Positions 15,583 through 23,341 of a stretch of DNA of 39,024 nucleotides are shown here, one piece after another. Location: contig JAIOQB010000279.1 in assembly GCA_021413585.1 (NCBI GenBank), forward strand, positions 1 through 39,024, read 5' to 3'. The notes beneath the pieces are model-generated. The model made no database searches, was not told the origin of the DNA, and saw only the letters and a list, made by a program, of their open reading frames with translations. The translations under genes and the position numbers were made by a program. Position 1 is the first letter of the stretch. Every line of letters begins with the position of its first letter. This DNA is from Planctomycetia bacterium. Its GTDB lineage: Bacteria; Planctomycetota; Planctomycetia; Pirellulales; UBA7805.

Positions 15583-15682
15583 AATAGCCCCGGGCTCCGC
15601 CCGGGGGTTAACCCGCCTCACGTCTGAGTGCGGTTCGGCCCCCATCGAGCGGCGCGACCCCCGGGCGGAGCCCGGGGCTATT
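15583..15682. repeat. Inverted repeat 'AATAGCCCCGGGC'
   Basis: The left arm AATAGCCCCGGGCTCCGCCC plus GGGGGTT (15583-15609) pairs with ACCCCCGGGCGGAGCCCGGG plus GCTATT (15657-15682). The arms match almost perfectly over about 26 bases and the loop is 47 bases. It lies in the divergent gap upstream of the DoxX gene. Confidence 0.85.
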
Positions 15683-15834
15683 GGGGGTTCGACCGCTGGA
15701 TGAACGCAGCGAAACCAGTTAATATGAAAGCATTCGCACCCACACCGGTTTGGGCATGGCCCGGCCAACACGTTATCCTGCCCATACACTTCGCCAAAAT
15801 CCCGCCTGCTCGCTTTCTCTAGCCGCTTCAGAAT

Positions 15835-15839
15835 AGGAG
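15835..15839 (+). promoter_or_regulatory. Ribosome binding site pointing to a CTG start
   Basis: AGGAG is followed by eight bases and CTG at 15848. No ATG, GTG or TTG in the frame lies nearer, and the first GTG of the frame (at 15893 or 15896) would cut into the first membrane segment. Confidence 0.5.
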
Positions 15840-15847
15840 ACTTTCCT

Positions 15848-16840
15848 CTGACCACGCGCGACTACAAGGTTGGATCCGCGGCGATTCTGGCGCTGGTGGC
15901 ACTGCGCGTGGCCATCGGCTGGCTGTTCTTTGCCGGGGCTTGTGAAAAATACGCAAACAAGAGCTTTTCGTCCGCCCCGTTCCTGAAGCAGGCGAAGGGT
16001 CCGCTCGCCCCGCTGTATCAAGCCGGCCTGCCCGACGTGCATGGCTGGAACCAGGAGATCGAAAAGCCGCGGCAGCAGGTTTCAAATCCCTACGAGAAGT
16101 TCGATCCCGAAGCCAGCCCTAAGGAAGCCCAGGAGAAGGCTCGCGGATTCGTTTTGGAGGCGTACCAGCCTTGGCAAGACCAGATTGTCAAGGATTGGGG
16201 GCAAACCCAACAGGCGGCGGGGACGTATTACAGGTTCGATGACAAGCAGCAGAAGAAAGCCGCCGACCTGTTTTTGGTTTACCGCGGAAAGCTCACTTCA
16301 TTCCTGGCCTCGAAGGCTGAAGACCTGGCCGGATATCGCCACGATTTGTATCGGATGACCTTGAAGCAGCCACAGCCCGAATTGCCGACCGACCCCGACA
16401 TGGACACCCGCAAGGCGGCGGCCGGCGCGGTGCGCAGTTGGGTGGAAGACACGGAGCGTCAGTACCGTGCCGATCTCATTGGCGTGGCCACTTCCCAGCA
16501 GTTGAAAGATCGCGGCGAGTTGCCGGTCGAGGAAACGACGCTGCACAAGTTCGATCGATTTTTGATCTACTCACATTTTGCGATCGGCATTTGCCTTTTG
16601 ATCGGGTTGCTAACGCGGCTGGCATCGCTCGGCGCGGCGTTGTTCTTGCTGAGCGTTGTCGCCACGCAGCCCCCCTGGATAGCCGGCTCACTCTCCTGGA
16701 CCGGTCCGCAGGCGGTGATGTACCAGGTGATCATGATGTGCGCCTGCCTGGTGCTGATGACCGTCGGGGCAGGGCGGTGGATGGGATTGGATTATTTCTT
16801 CGGCTGCCGGAAGTGCGCGGATAAAACGGCGGTGGCGTGA
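15848..16840 (+). CDS. DoxX-family membrane protein with long extramembrane insert
   Basis: The product, about 330 residues if started at CTG 15848, has one membrane helix near the N-terminus (AAILALVALRVAIGWLFFAG). A hydrophilic segment of about 190 residues follows, and then three more helices near the C-terminus (FLIYSHFAIGICLLIGLL, ASLGAALFLLSVVATQ, MYQVIMMCACLVLMTVGAG). The sequences RVAIGWLFFAGACEKYANK and GLLTRLASLGAALFLLS match DoxX proteins, which are small quinone-linked or redox-related membrane proteins. The long insert between helix 1 and helix 2 is a form I associate with planctomycetes. Downstream on the same strand are two oxidoreductases and an isomerase, possibly one transcript interrupted by repeats. 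The function is not known. Confidence 0.8.
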   Translation: MTTRDYKVGSAAILALVALRVAIGWLFFAGACEKYANKSFSSAPFLKQAKGPLAPLYQAGLPDVHGWNQEIEKPRQQVSNPYEKFDPEASPKEAQEKARGFVLEAYQPWQDQIVKDWGQTQQAAGTYYRFDDKQQKKAADLFLVYRGKLTSFLASKAEDLAGYRHDLYRMTLKQPQPELPTDPDMDTRKAAAGAVRSWVEDTERQYRADLIGVATSQQLKDRGELPVEETTLHKFDRFLIYSHFAIGICLLIGLLTRLASLGAALFLLSVVATQPPWIAGSLSWTGPQAVMYQVIMMCACLVLMTVGAGRWMGLDYFFGCRKCADKTAVA

Positions 16841-16861
16841 CGTTGCTAAAACTTTTATTTG

Positions 16862-16966
16862 AACCACAGAGACGGAAATGGAATGTCCAATGACCAAATT
16901 CCAATAACCAATAGGGGAGCTTCGCACTTCTTTATTGGAGATTGGAATTTGGTGATTGGTCATTCG
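16862..16966. repeat. 'CCAATCTCCAATA' family inverted repeat, copy 2
   Basis: The outer left flank ACCACAGAG is present; the inner arms are AATGACCAATTCC-like (AATGTCCAATGACCAAATTC on the left) and TTATTGGAGATTGGAATTTG on the right. The centre is GGGGAGCTTCGCAC. It separates the DoxX gene from the first tandem oxidoreductase and overlaps any upstream extension of that frame. Confidence 0.8.
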
Positions 16967-17007
16967 CTCCCTCGAAACGCTTTACTTATTCGCAAATAGG
17001 AGCGGGC

Positions 17008-18594
17008 ATGATGCATCTTGCCAAGCAGGACCAACCGGCCGCGGGCAAAACGGCGCCGCCGCTGAGCGACGTGTCGCGGCGCGACTTCCTCAAAGGGGGC
17101 GTGGTGGCGGGCGCGGCAGCCGGCGTGGGGCTCGGCGCGGCGTATTTTGGCTATGAAGCCGCCGTTCGTAACCCAGTGCGGATCGGCGTGATCGGCACCG
17201 GCGACGAAGGAGGCGTGCTCATCGGCGCGATGAACCCCAACTACGTGCAAGTGGTAGCCATCGCCGACATTCGCCCTTACAACATCCACCGCGCACTTAA
17301 CGGCGACGACTCCACCCCCAGCGCCGCCGCTGCTCGCCCCGGCCTGGTCAAGAAATTCAGCCTAGGAACCGAAGCCCAGGCCCGCCGCCAGATCCGCATC
17401 TACGAAGGGAAATACGAAGAGCTGCTCAACGACCCGAACGTCGAAGCAGTGATCATCGCCCTGCCGCTGCACCTGCACGCGGAGGCGTCGATCAAGGCGA
17501 TGAAAAAAGGGAAGCATGTGCTGTGCGAGAAACTGATGGCGCACACCGTCCACGAGGCCAAGGAAATGGCCTTGATGGCCAAGCAGACCAACTGCATTTT
17601 GGCAGTGGGGCATCAACGGCATTACAGCATCCTGTACGACAACGCGGTGGAGGCGATCCGCCGCGGCCTGATCGGCGACGTCCACCACATCCGCGCCCAA
17701 TGGTTCCGGGGCGAAGATAGCTGGCAGGCGCCGCTGCCCAATGAAGCGATGGAGAAGGAAGTCGCCAAATACACCAAGGAGTCGGACGACTTGCTCGCCA
17801 AGCTCGCCGGCCTGCAAGCCGATACTCCGCCTGCCTGGAACGCCGACTCCGCCGAGAACCGCGACAAGGCCGAACTGGGCCGCCGGCAGAAGATGCTCCG
17901 CCTGCTCGACCGCAATGTCGACGCCAGCAAGTATGGCTATTCGGACTTCGTCCTCACCGGCCCGAACGGCGAAGTGTACAAGGGGACCGCACTTGAGGAA
18001 CTGATCCGCTGGCGGCTGTTCAATCGGACCAGCGGCGGCCTGATGGCGGAACTCGGCGCCCATCAGATTGACGCCTCCAGCATTTTCCTCAGCGCCCTGA
18101 ACAACGACGGCCGCAAGGTGCAGCCGCTCAGTGTGATCGGCACCGGCGGCCGGCACATTTACGACTTCAACCGCGACAGCGACGACCACGTCTACCAGGA
18201 CATGACGATTGTCGGCGGCGCCGAAAAGGCCACCACGGTTCAAGCAGCGAAAGGTGGCGCCGGCCCCACGATCGATACCACGGAAAGCGGCGGTCCCAAG
18301 GCCAGCAAAAAGCTCGGCGGCGGCGGACCGGTCAGCAAGGGTTACACCGAAGAAATCGAGCATTGGGCCTGGTGCATTCGCAATCGCGCACCAGAGAACC
18401 AACCCCGCTGCCATCCGGAAGTCGCCCTGGGTGACGCCGTGATCGCGCTGGTCAGTAACATGTCGTTGCACCAGACTTCGTCCGACCCCAAGAAACCCAA
18501 AAAGCCCATCGAATTCAAACCCGAATGGTTTCAGATCGACAGCCCTGAAACTCCTGAAGGGGTGGCCCCCGATCTCGCGAGGTACAAGGCATGA
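17008..18594 (+). CDS. Gfo/Idh/MocA oxidoreductase with Tat signal
   Basis: The protein, about 528 residues, begins with a twin-arginine signal (SRRDFLKGG followed by VVAGAAAGVGLGAAYFG), so it should be exported folded with its cofactor. The Rossmann part has VRIGVIGTGDEGG (GxGxxG), the catalytic region is HVLCEKLMAH (EK present, P replaced by L), and GHQRHYSILYDNA and GGLMAELGAHQIDASS follow. These fit the large planctomycete branch of the family, thought to act on sugars or sugar derivatives. AGGAG five bases before the ATG at 17008 supports that start (17011 is also possible). It overlaps the next gene by four bases (ATGA), and that gene is a paralogue. Confidence 0.9.
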   Translation: MMHLAKQDQPAAGKTAPPLSDVSRRDFLKGGVVAGAAAGVGLGAAYFGYEAAVRNPVRIGVIGTGDEGGVLIGAMNPNYVQVVAIADIRPYNIHRALNGDDSTPSAAAARPGLVKKFSLGTEAQARRQIRIYEGKYEELLNDPNVEAVIIALPLHLHAEASIKAMKKGKHVLCEKLMAHTVHEAKEMALMAKQTNCILAVGHQRHYSILYDNAVEAIRRGLIGDVHHIRAQWFRGEDSWQAPLPNEAMEKEVAKYTKESDDLLAKLAGLQADTPPAWNADSAENRDKAELGRRQKMLRLLDRNVDASKYGYSDFVLTGPNGEVYKGTALEELIRWRLFNRTSGGLMAELGAHQIDASSIFLSALNNDGRKVQPLSVIGTGGRHIYDFNRDSDDHVYQDMTIVGGAEKATTVQAAKGGAGPTIDTTESGGPKASKKLGGGGPVSKGYTEEIEHWAWCIRNRAPENQPRCHPEVALGDAVIALVSNMSLHQTSSDPKKPKKPIEFKPEWFQIDSPETPEGVAPDLARYKA

Positions 18595-20384
18595 ACTTAG
18601 GCCCGGAAGATCGCGCGACAGGCAAGGAAAACTTTCAGGCCGCGGTGGGCAGTCCACTGGTGCGCGAAAAGTTGATGCAGGAGATCGTCGCCCACAAGCT
18701 CAGCTCGGGCAACGGCATCGGCGCCCGCTTCTTCGGCTACGGCGCGGAAGTCAGCCCGCCCGTGCGGATCGGCGTCATCGGCACCGGCGACGAGGGGGGC
18801 GTGCTCATTGGCGCGCTCAATCCCAAGTACGTCCAGGTGGTGGCGATCGCGGACATTCGCCCATTCAATGTTTACCGGGCGTTCAACGGCGACAAATCAT
18901 CGGCCAAGATCCGCGCCATCCGCACCGGCCTGATGAAGAAGTACGGCTGGAAGACGGAAGAGGAAGCGCGGCAGCATGTGAAGGTCTACACCAAGCGCTA
19001 CGAAGAACTGCTCGACAATCCGGACGTCGAAGCGGTGATCATCGCCCTGCCGCTGCATCTGCACGCGGTGGCCTCGATCAAGGCGATGCGCAAGGGAAAG
19101 CATGTGCTGTGCGAAAAACTGATGGCGCACAGCGTCCGGGAGTGCAAGGAAGTCGCCCGCGTCGCCCAGCAGACCGGCAAGCTGATGGTCGTGGGCCATC
19201 AGCGGCACTACAGCGTGCTGCACGACAACGCGGTCGACCTGATCCGCCGCGGCCTGATTGGCGACGTGCATCACATCCGCGCCCAGTGGCACCGCGAAAA
19301 GGACACCTGGAAGCCGGCCATGCCCGACGCCGCGATGCGCGAGCAACTTGCGGCAATTTCCATCCCCGCCGCGGAGGCGAAGAAGAATCTCGCCGACGTG
19401 GAGAAAAAGGTCGCCGACGCTAAGAGTGAACTTGCCGCGGCCACTAAACAAGACCCGAAGAAGTTGAAGGAGTTAGAGAAGTTAGAGGAGAACCGCAATA
19501 AGGTCCGCGACCGGGCCAACGATCTGGCCACGCGCGAGGAAATTCTCACGCATCAGTTGCTCGACGCCGAGCTGGAAACCAGCGTCAAGAACTACGGCTA
19601 CGTCGACCGCATGGTCGGCGAAAACCAGGTTCCCGCCCTGGAAGAACTGATCCGCTGGCGCTTGTTCAACCGCACCGGCGGCGGCCTGATGGCCGAATTG
19701 GGCAGCCACCAGTTGGACGCCTCCGGCATCTTCATCAGCTCGCTGCGCGACGACCACCAGCATGTGCATCCGCTAAGCGTGTCGGCACTCGGCGGCCGGG
19801 AGCTGTACCCGCACGATCGCGACATCGACGATCATGTTTATTGCACCTACGAATACCCGGGCCCCAAGTACGACGCCAAGACGGCGCCGGAGAAGAAAAT
19901 CGTCGTCACCTACTCCGCCATCAACGGCAACGGCTTTGGCGATTACGGCGAGACGGTGCTGGGGACCAAGGGGACGCTGCTCTTGGACCAGGAGAAAGAC
20001 GTGCTGCTGTACCGCGCCTGGAACACCAGCGAATACGCCAAGGTCGGCGGCGACGAAAAACGCCAGCAGCTTGAGGCAGGTGCCCGCGGCACGCGCGAAG
20101 CGGCCCTGGGGCAAATGGCGCTCAAGGAGCCAATGAGCAAGGGTTACACCGAGGAGATTGAGCATTGGGCCTGGTCGATTCGCAACCCCGGCAAAGAGCC
20201 GACGCCGCGCTGCGTTCCCAAAGTGGCCCTGGCCGACGCGGTGATCGCGCTGACCACCAACATCGCCATCGCCGAAGGGCGGCGGATCGAGTTCGACCCC
20301 GCCTGGTTCGACCCCGATAGCGACGAAACGCCAAACCCGCAACTGGGCAAACCGGACGTGAATCGGCCGGAGTATGGGGTGTAG
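18591..20384 (+). CDS. Gfo/Idh/MocA oxidoreductase, tandem paralogue with coiled-coil insert
   Basis: The 597-residue product is closely similar to the preceding protein from VRIGVIGTGDEGGVLIGA through HVLCEKLMAHS, GHQRHYSVLHDNA and RWRLFNRTGGGLMAELGSHQLDAS, and shares the KGYTEEIEHWAW motif near the end. Two differences matter. It has no Tat signal; its N-terminus is a hydrophilic stretch of about 55 residues before the Rossmann fold. It also carries a Lys/Glu/Ala-rich insert of about 85 residues (about 255-335) with heptad-like spacing, likely a coiled coil, where the neighbour has a shorter helical insert. The start overlaps the upstream stop. The two may form a heteromeric enzyme, though the Tat signal on only one leaves their compartment open. 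Confidence 0.9.
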   Translation: MNLGPEDRATGKENFQAAVGSPLVREKLMQEIVAHKLSSGNGIGARFFGYGAEVSPPVRIGVIGTGDEGGVLIGALNPKYVQVVAIADIRPFNVYRAFNGDKSSAKIRAIRTGLMKKYGWKTEEEARQHVKVYTKRYEELLDNPDVEAVIIALPLHLHAVASIKAMRKGKHVLCEKLMAHSVRECKEVARVAQQTGKLMVVGHQRHYSVLHDNAVDLIRRGLIGDVHHIRAQWHREKDTWKPAMPDAAMREQLAAISIPAAEAKKNLADVEKKVADAKSELAAATKQDPKKLKELEKLEENRNKVRDRANDLATREEILTHQLLDAELETSVKNYGYVDRMVGENQVPALEELIRWRLFNRTGGGLMAELGSHQLDASGIFISSLRDDHQHVHPLSVSALGGRELYPHDRDIDDHVYCTYEYPGPKYDAKTAPEKKIVVTYSAINGNGFGDYGETVLGTKGTLLLDQEKDVLLYRAWNTSEYAKVGGDEKRQQLEAGARGTREAALGQMALKEPMSKGYTEEIEHWAWSIRNPGKEPTPRCVPKVALADAVIALTTNIAIAEGRRIEFDPAWFDPDSDETPNPQLGKPDVNRPEYGV

Positions 20385-20410
20385 CTCAGCGGGCGGGCAC
20401 CGGTATTTTC

Positions 20411-20528
20411 ACCACTCAGGAGCAAATGTCTAATGTCTAAATCCCAATGTCCAATGTCGGAGCCGCGCACAGTTTTTTGGACATTAGGATTTAGACATTG
20501 GGATTTTCGTCTCCGTGTCTCCGTGGTG
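20411..20528. repeat. 'CCAATCTCCAATA' family inverted repeat, diverged copy 3
   Basis: Outer arms ACCACTCAGGAG and CTCCGTGTCTCCGTGGT. Inner arms AATGTCTAATGTCTAAATCC and GGACATTAGGATTTAGACAT. The centre CGGAGCCGCGCACAGTTT is almost the loop of copy 4 (29777-29858), although the arms have changed sequence while keeping their pairing. It separates the second oxidoreductase from the isomerase. Confidence 0.8.
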
Positions 20529-20569
20529 AAATAACAACTCTAATTCGCGCTTGCCCGAAGGAATCGACG

Positions 20570-21412
20570 ATGGAAAAGTGGCCGTTGGGGGTGTTTGCCA
20601 GTCTCGATGCCGGGTTCGGCGTACACTTGGAGGTGGCCCACGAGTTGGGTGTGCCGACGATTCAACTGCACGCACCGAAACGCGCGAGCCGCACGCCCGA
20701 AGTGGCCAAGAAGTTCCTCGACCGGCTGGAGTCGCTGGGCATTCGCCTGACCGTCGTCTTCGGCGGCTTCGAAGGGGAAAGCTACGCCGACATCCCCACC
20801 ACCCGTCGCACCGTCGGCCTGGTGCCGTGCGAAACCCGCGCCGCTCGGGCGACCGAGATGAAGGAGATTTCCGACTTCGCGCGGCTGCTCAATGTGGACG
20901 CCATCGGCCTGCATGTGGGCTTTGTGCCGCACGACCCAACGCACGAGACGTACATCGACGTGGTGCGCGTCACGCAGGCGGTGTGCGACCACGCCTCGCG
21001 CAATCGCCAGTCGGTGAACCTAGAAACGGGCCAGGAATCGGCCGACACGCTGCTGCGGTTCATCGACGACGTCGGCCGCGACAACCTGGGCGTGAACTTC
21101 GACCCCGCCAACATGATCCTCTACGGCTCCGGCGAGCCGCTCCTCGCCTTGGAAAAGGTCGGCGCGTTCGTGCGCAGCGTCCACTGCAAGGACGCCCTAT
21201 GGTCGAACCAACCCGGCGAAACTTGGGGGACTGAAGTTCCGCTGGGAGAAGGCGCCGTCGGCATGGAAGCCTACCTCCGCACGCTCGACAAGATCGGCTA
21301 CCACGGGCCACTGACGATCGAGCGCGAAATCCCGCAAGACCCCGCCCGGCAAAAAGCCGAAATCGGCCGGGCGCTGAATCTGTTGCGCGAGATTAAGGCG
21401 GAGTTGGCGTAG
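20570..21412 (+). CDS. Sugar phosphate isomerase/epimerase (AP endonuclease 2 TIM barrel)
   Basis: The 280-residue product has the xylose-isomerase-like TIM barrel. Visible metal-ligand positions are the Glu in VNLETGQES, the Asp/Asn in LGVNFDPANMILYG, the His in VRSVHCKDA, and the C-terminal Glu in LTIEREIP. Such proteins isomerise or epimerise keto-sugars or inositol derivatives. Planctomycetes often encode them beside Gfo/Idh/MocA oxidoreductases, as here. I chose the ATG at 20570, preceded by AAGGA; the frame upstream runs through a repeat. Substrate unknown; a joint sugar-oxidation and isomerisation pathway with the two upstream oxidoreductases is an inference from position. Confidence 0.9.
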   Translation: MEKWPLGVFASLDAGFGVHLEVAHELGVPTIQLHAPKRASRTPEVAKKFLDRLESLGIRLTVVFGGFEGESYADIPTTRRTVGLVPCETRAARATEMKEISDFARLLNVDAIGLHVGFVPHDPTHETYIDVVRVTQAVCDHASRNRQSVNLETGQESADTLLRFIDDVGRDNLGVNFDPANMILYGSGEPLLALEKVGAFVRSVHCKDALWSNQPGETWGTEVPLGEGAVGMEAYLRTLDKIGYHGPLTIEREIPQDPARQKAEIGRALNLLREIKAELA

Positions 21413-21470
21413 GGTGGCGAACGGCTTTGATTAGTCGGCGAGCCTAGTTCTGAAGGCGAGCGCGAGCGTT

Positions 21471-21512
21471 CCAACCCCAACGGGGTTATATCCCAAACCC
21501 CTTCGGGGCAAT
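21471..21512. repeat. Tandem small hairpins AACCCCAACGGGGTT / AACCCCTTCGGGG
   Basis: Two adjacent stem-loops, one with arms AACCCC/GGGGTT and one with CCCC/GGGG, lie in the convergent gap between the isomerase and the FAD monooxygenase. They could end transcription, but no T-run follows. Confidence 0.6.
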
Positions 21513-21603
21513 TTGTGACGCGGCCCGTTTGATGGACGAGGCGTTTAAAGGCTTGAAGGGGATTGCGATGGTCGAGAATCGACTCGCTTTGAATGCCCTT
21601 TCT

Positions 21604-23256
21604 CTACCCCTTCCGCACCAAATACCCGCTTAGATACGCGAGCAAGCCTTCAATATCCGCCGGCTGGCAGCGGTACCCCAAGTATCCATCGGGACGGACG
21701 ACCATCACAGTAGGCTCGTTCGCGCCTAATTTCTGATGCAGCTCTCCCGTCGAATCGACCCACCTCGAAACGGGCGACATCCCCCCGCTGGCACTCGTGG
21801 CGGGTGCGTCTTTGCCCGCGCCAAGAATAACGTGCGCCGAAAGGACATCCGGAAACGCCTGTTGAGCCACGCCCGCCAGCTCCACAAGCTGCGCAATAAC
21901 CCGCCCGTCGCCCGAGCAGGGGAGCAACAGCAGCGTATGTCGATCGGCACTCATCTCGGCAAATAACGTAGTCTCGCTTCCATCCGCCACGCTCGTTAGC
22001 GAAGCATCGGGCAACCGGTCGCCAGCGTGCAACCCGCCAGCGTGCTTGGGCCACTTTTCGGCGGAGAGCGGGCTGTGCCGATAATTGATCGACAGCTCGC
22101 ACAAGGCGCTCTTGAACTTGTCTTGCACGAAGCCAAACGAGCACAGCATGCTGGCGGCCCGATTCCGCGCATACTGCGCCAGCGGGTTGCGCAGCGTGGC
22201 CACCAGCGTCATCATGCCCGCGCCGTGCAGCACCTGGTCTCCCACCGCGCTGCGCTCCAGCGAATAGCTATCGAGCAGCGGCTGCGCCTGACCTGCGCCG
22301 CGCTCAACCAGGGCCAGCTTCCACGCCAGATTGAAAGCGTCTTGCATGCCGGTGTTCATCCCTTGCCCGCCGGCCGGGCTGTGGATGTGCGCCGCGTCGC
22401 CGGCCAGAAACACGCGGCCGTGACGATAGTCGGCAACTTTGCGCTCGTTGATCCGGAACCCGGCCAGCCACACCGGATCGAGCAGCGTCAGCCCGCCGGG
22501 GCCGCGCTCGTCGACTTTGGCCTGCACGTCGGCCAGAGTCGGCTCGGCCGGCTTGCCGGTGGCGGCCGCGGGTCCCAGATCGGCGATCACGCGGAACCGC
22601 TGCGGCGTAATCGGGAAGAACGCCAGGATTCCCTTCTCGTGCCAGAAGATGCTCATCTCGTCGGCGGCCAACGGACCCGCAACGTGGATATCGGCCAGCA
22701 GCCAGTCGTTCTGTTCCGCCTCGCCGGTAAACGGCATCCCCAGCGTGTGGCGGATCGTGCTGTGCGCGCCGTCGCAGCCGATCAGCCACGGCACGGCGAA
22801 CGTTTGTTCGCTGCCGTCGGCCAGCTTCAGCTTGCCGGCCACCGCGTCCGGCCCCTCGGTGAACGACACCAGCTCCACCTGCCGCTCGACCGCCAGCCCA
22901 TGCCGCGCGAGATGCTCGGTGAGCAGCCGCTCCGTGTCGCACTGCGGGATCATCAGCGGAAACCCAAACGGGCTGTCCACGCCGGCGATTTCCACATGCA
23001 CCAGCCGCTTGCCGTTGCCGTAAATGCTGGCCCCGCGAATCTTCATCCCCGCCTGGACGAACGTCTCTGCCAGATCCAGTTGACCCAGCAGCTCCAACGT
23101 CCGGCTCCACACCACCAGGGCCTTCGACTTGTCGCTGGGCAGCGGCGCCTTGTCGATGATCCGGCAAGTCATCCCCTGCCGCATCAGTCCCGCGACCATC
23201 GTCAAACCGACCGGGCCGGCGCCGACAATGAGAGCTTCAACGGGCGTGGTGTTCAT
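21604..23256 (-). CDS. FAD-dependent aromatic-type monooxygenase (PHBH family)
   Basis: The 550-residue flavoprotein has the FAD dinucleotide motif VGAGPVGL (GxGxxG at 12-17), the DG motif GCDGAHSTIRHTLG, and the third FAD motif VFLAGDAAHIHSPAGGQGMNTGMQDAFNLAWKL near residue 290. The C-terminal 150 residues resemble the thioredoxin-like domain of phenol-hydroxylase and MhpA/PgaE-type enzymes. The family hydroxylates phenolic or polyketide substrates using NAD(P)H and O2. No pathway partners lie next to it: the isomerase is convergent, and the upstream operon encodes envelope proteins. The ATG at 23256 gives the normal N-terminus. Substrate not predictable. Confidence 0.93.
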   Translation of the reverse strand: MNTTPVEALIVGAGPVGLTMVAGLMRQGMTCRIIDKAPLPSDKSKALVVWSRTLELLGQLDLAETFVQAGMKIRGASIYGNGKRLVHVEIAGVDSPFGFPLMIPQCDTERLLTEHLARHGLAVERQVELVSFTEGPDAVAGKLKLADGSEQTFAVPWLIGCDGAHSTIRHTLGMPFTGEAEQNDWLLADIHVAGPLAADEMSIFWHEKGILAFFPITPQRFRVIADLGPAAATGKPAEPTLADVQAKVDERGPGGLTLLDPVWLAGFRINERKVADYRHGRVFLAGDAAHIHSPAGGQGMNTGMQDAFNLAWKLALVERGAGQAQPLLDSYSLERSAVGDQVLHGAGMMTLVATLRNPLAQYARNRAASMLCSFGFVQDKFKSALCELSINYRHSPLSAEKWPKHAGGLHAGDRLPDASLTSVADGSETTLFAEMSADRHTLLLLPCSGDGRVIAQLVELAGVAQQAFPDVLSAHVILGAGKDAPATSASGGMSPVSRWVDSTGELHQKLGANEPTVMVVRPDGYLGYRCQPADIEGLLAYLSGYLVRKG

Positions 23257-23341
23257 GCGCTGCTCCTGGTGTGGCCAAAGGGATTTGGCCGGTATCGTAC
23301 ACCAGGGGGCGGGCGGGAGGCATTAGCAATCTGGGCGATGT

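Larger units (their letters stand above)
15506..15847. other. Divergent intergenic region with a palindromic repeat
   Basis: It separates the broken dehydrogenase (minus) from the DoxX gene (plus). The middle is the long GC-rich palindrome at 15583-15682. Between it and the DoxX ribosome site lies a less GC-rich stretch that may hold the promoter, but no match is strong enough to call. Confidence 0.5.

Noticed and set aside
15750..15779. Promoter TTGGGC-18-TATCCT upstream of the DoxX gene
   Set aside because: Both hexamers deviate from consensus in GC-rich DNA; too weak to call.
17362..18657. 431-codon minus-strand frame opposite the Tat-type oxidoreductase
   Set aside because: Shadow of a well-supported gene; no ribosome site or motif.
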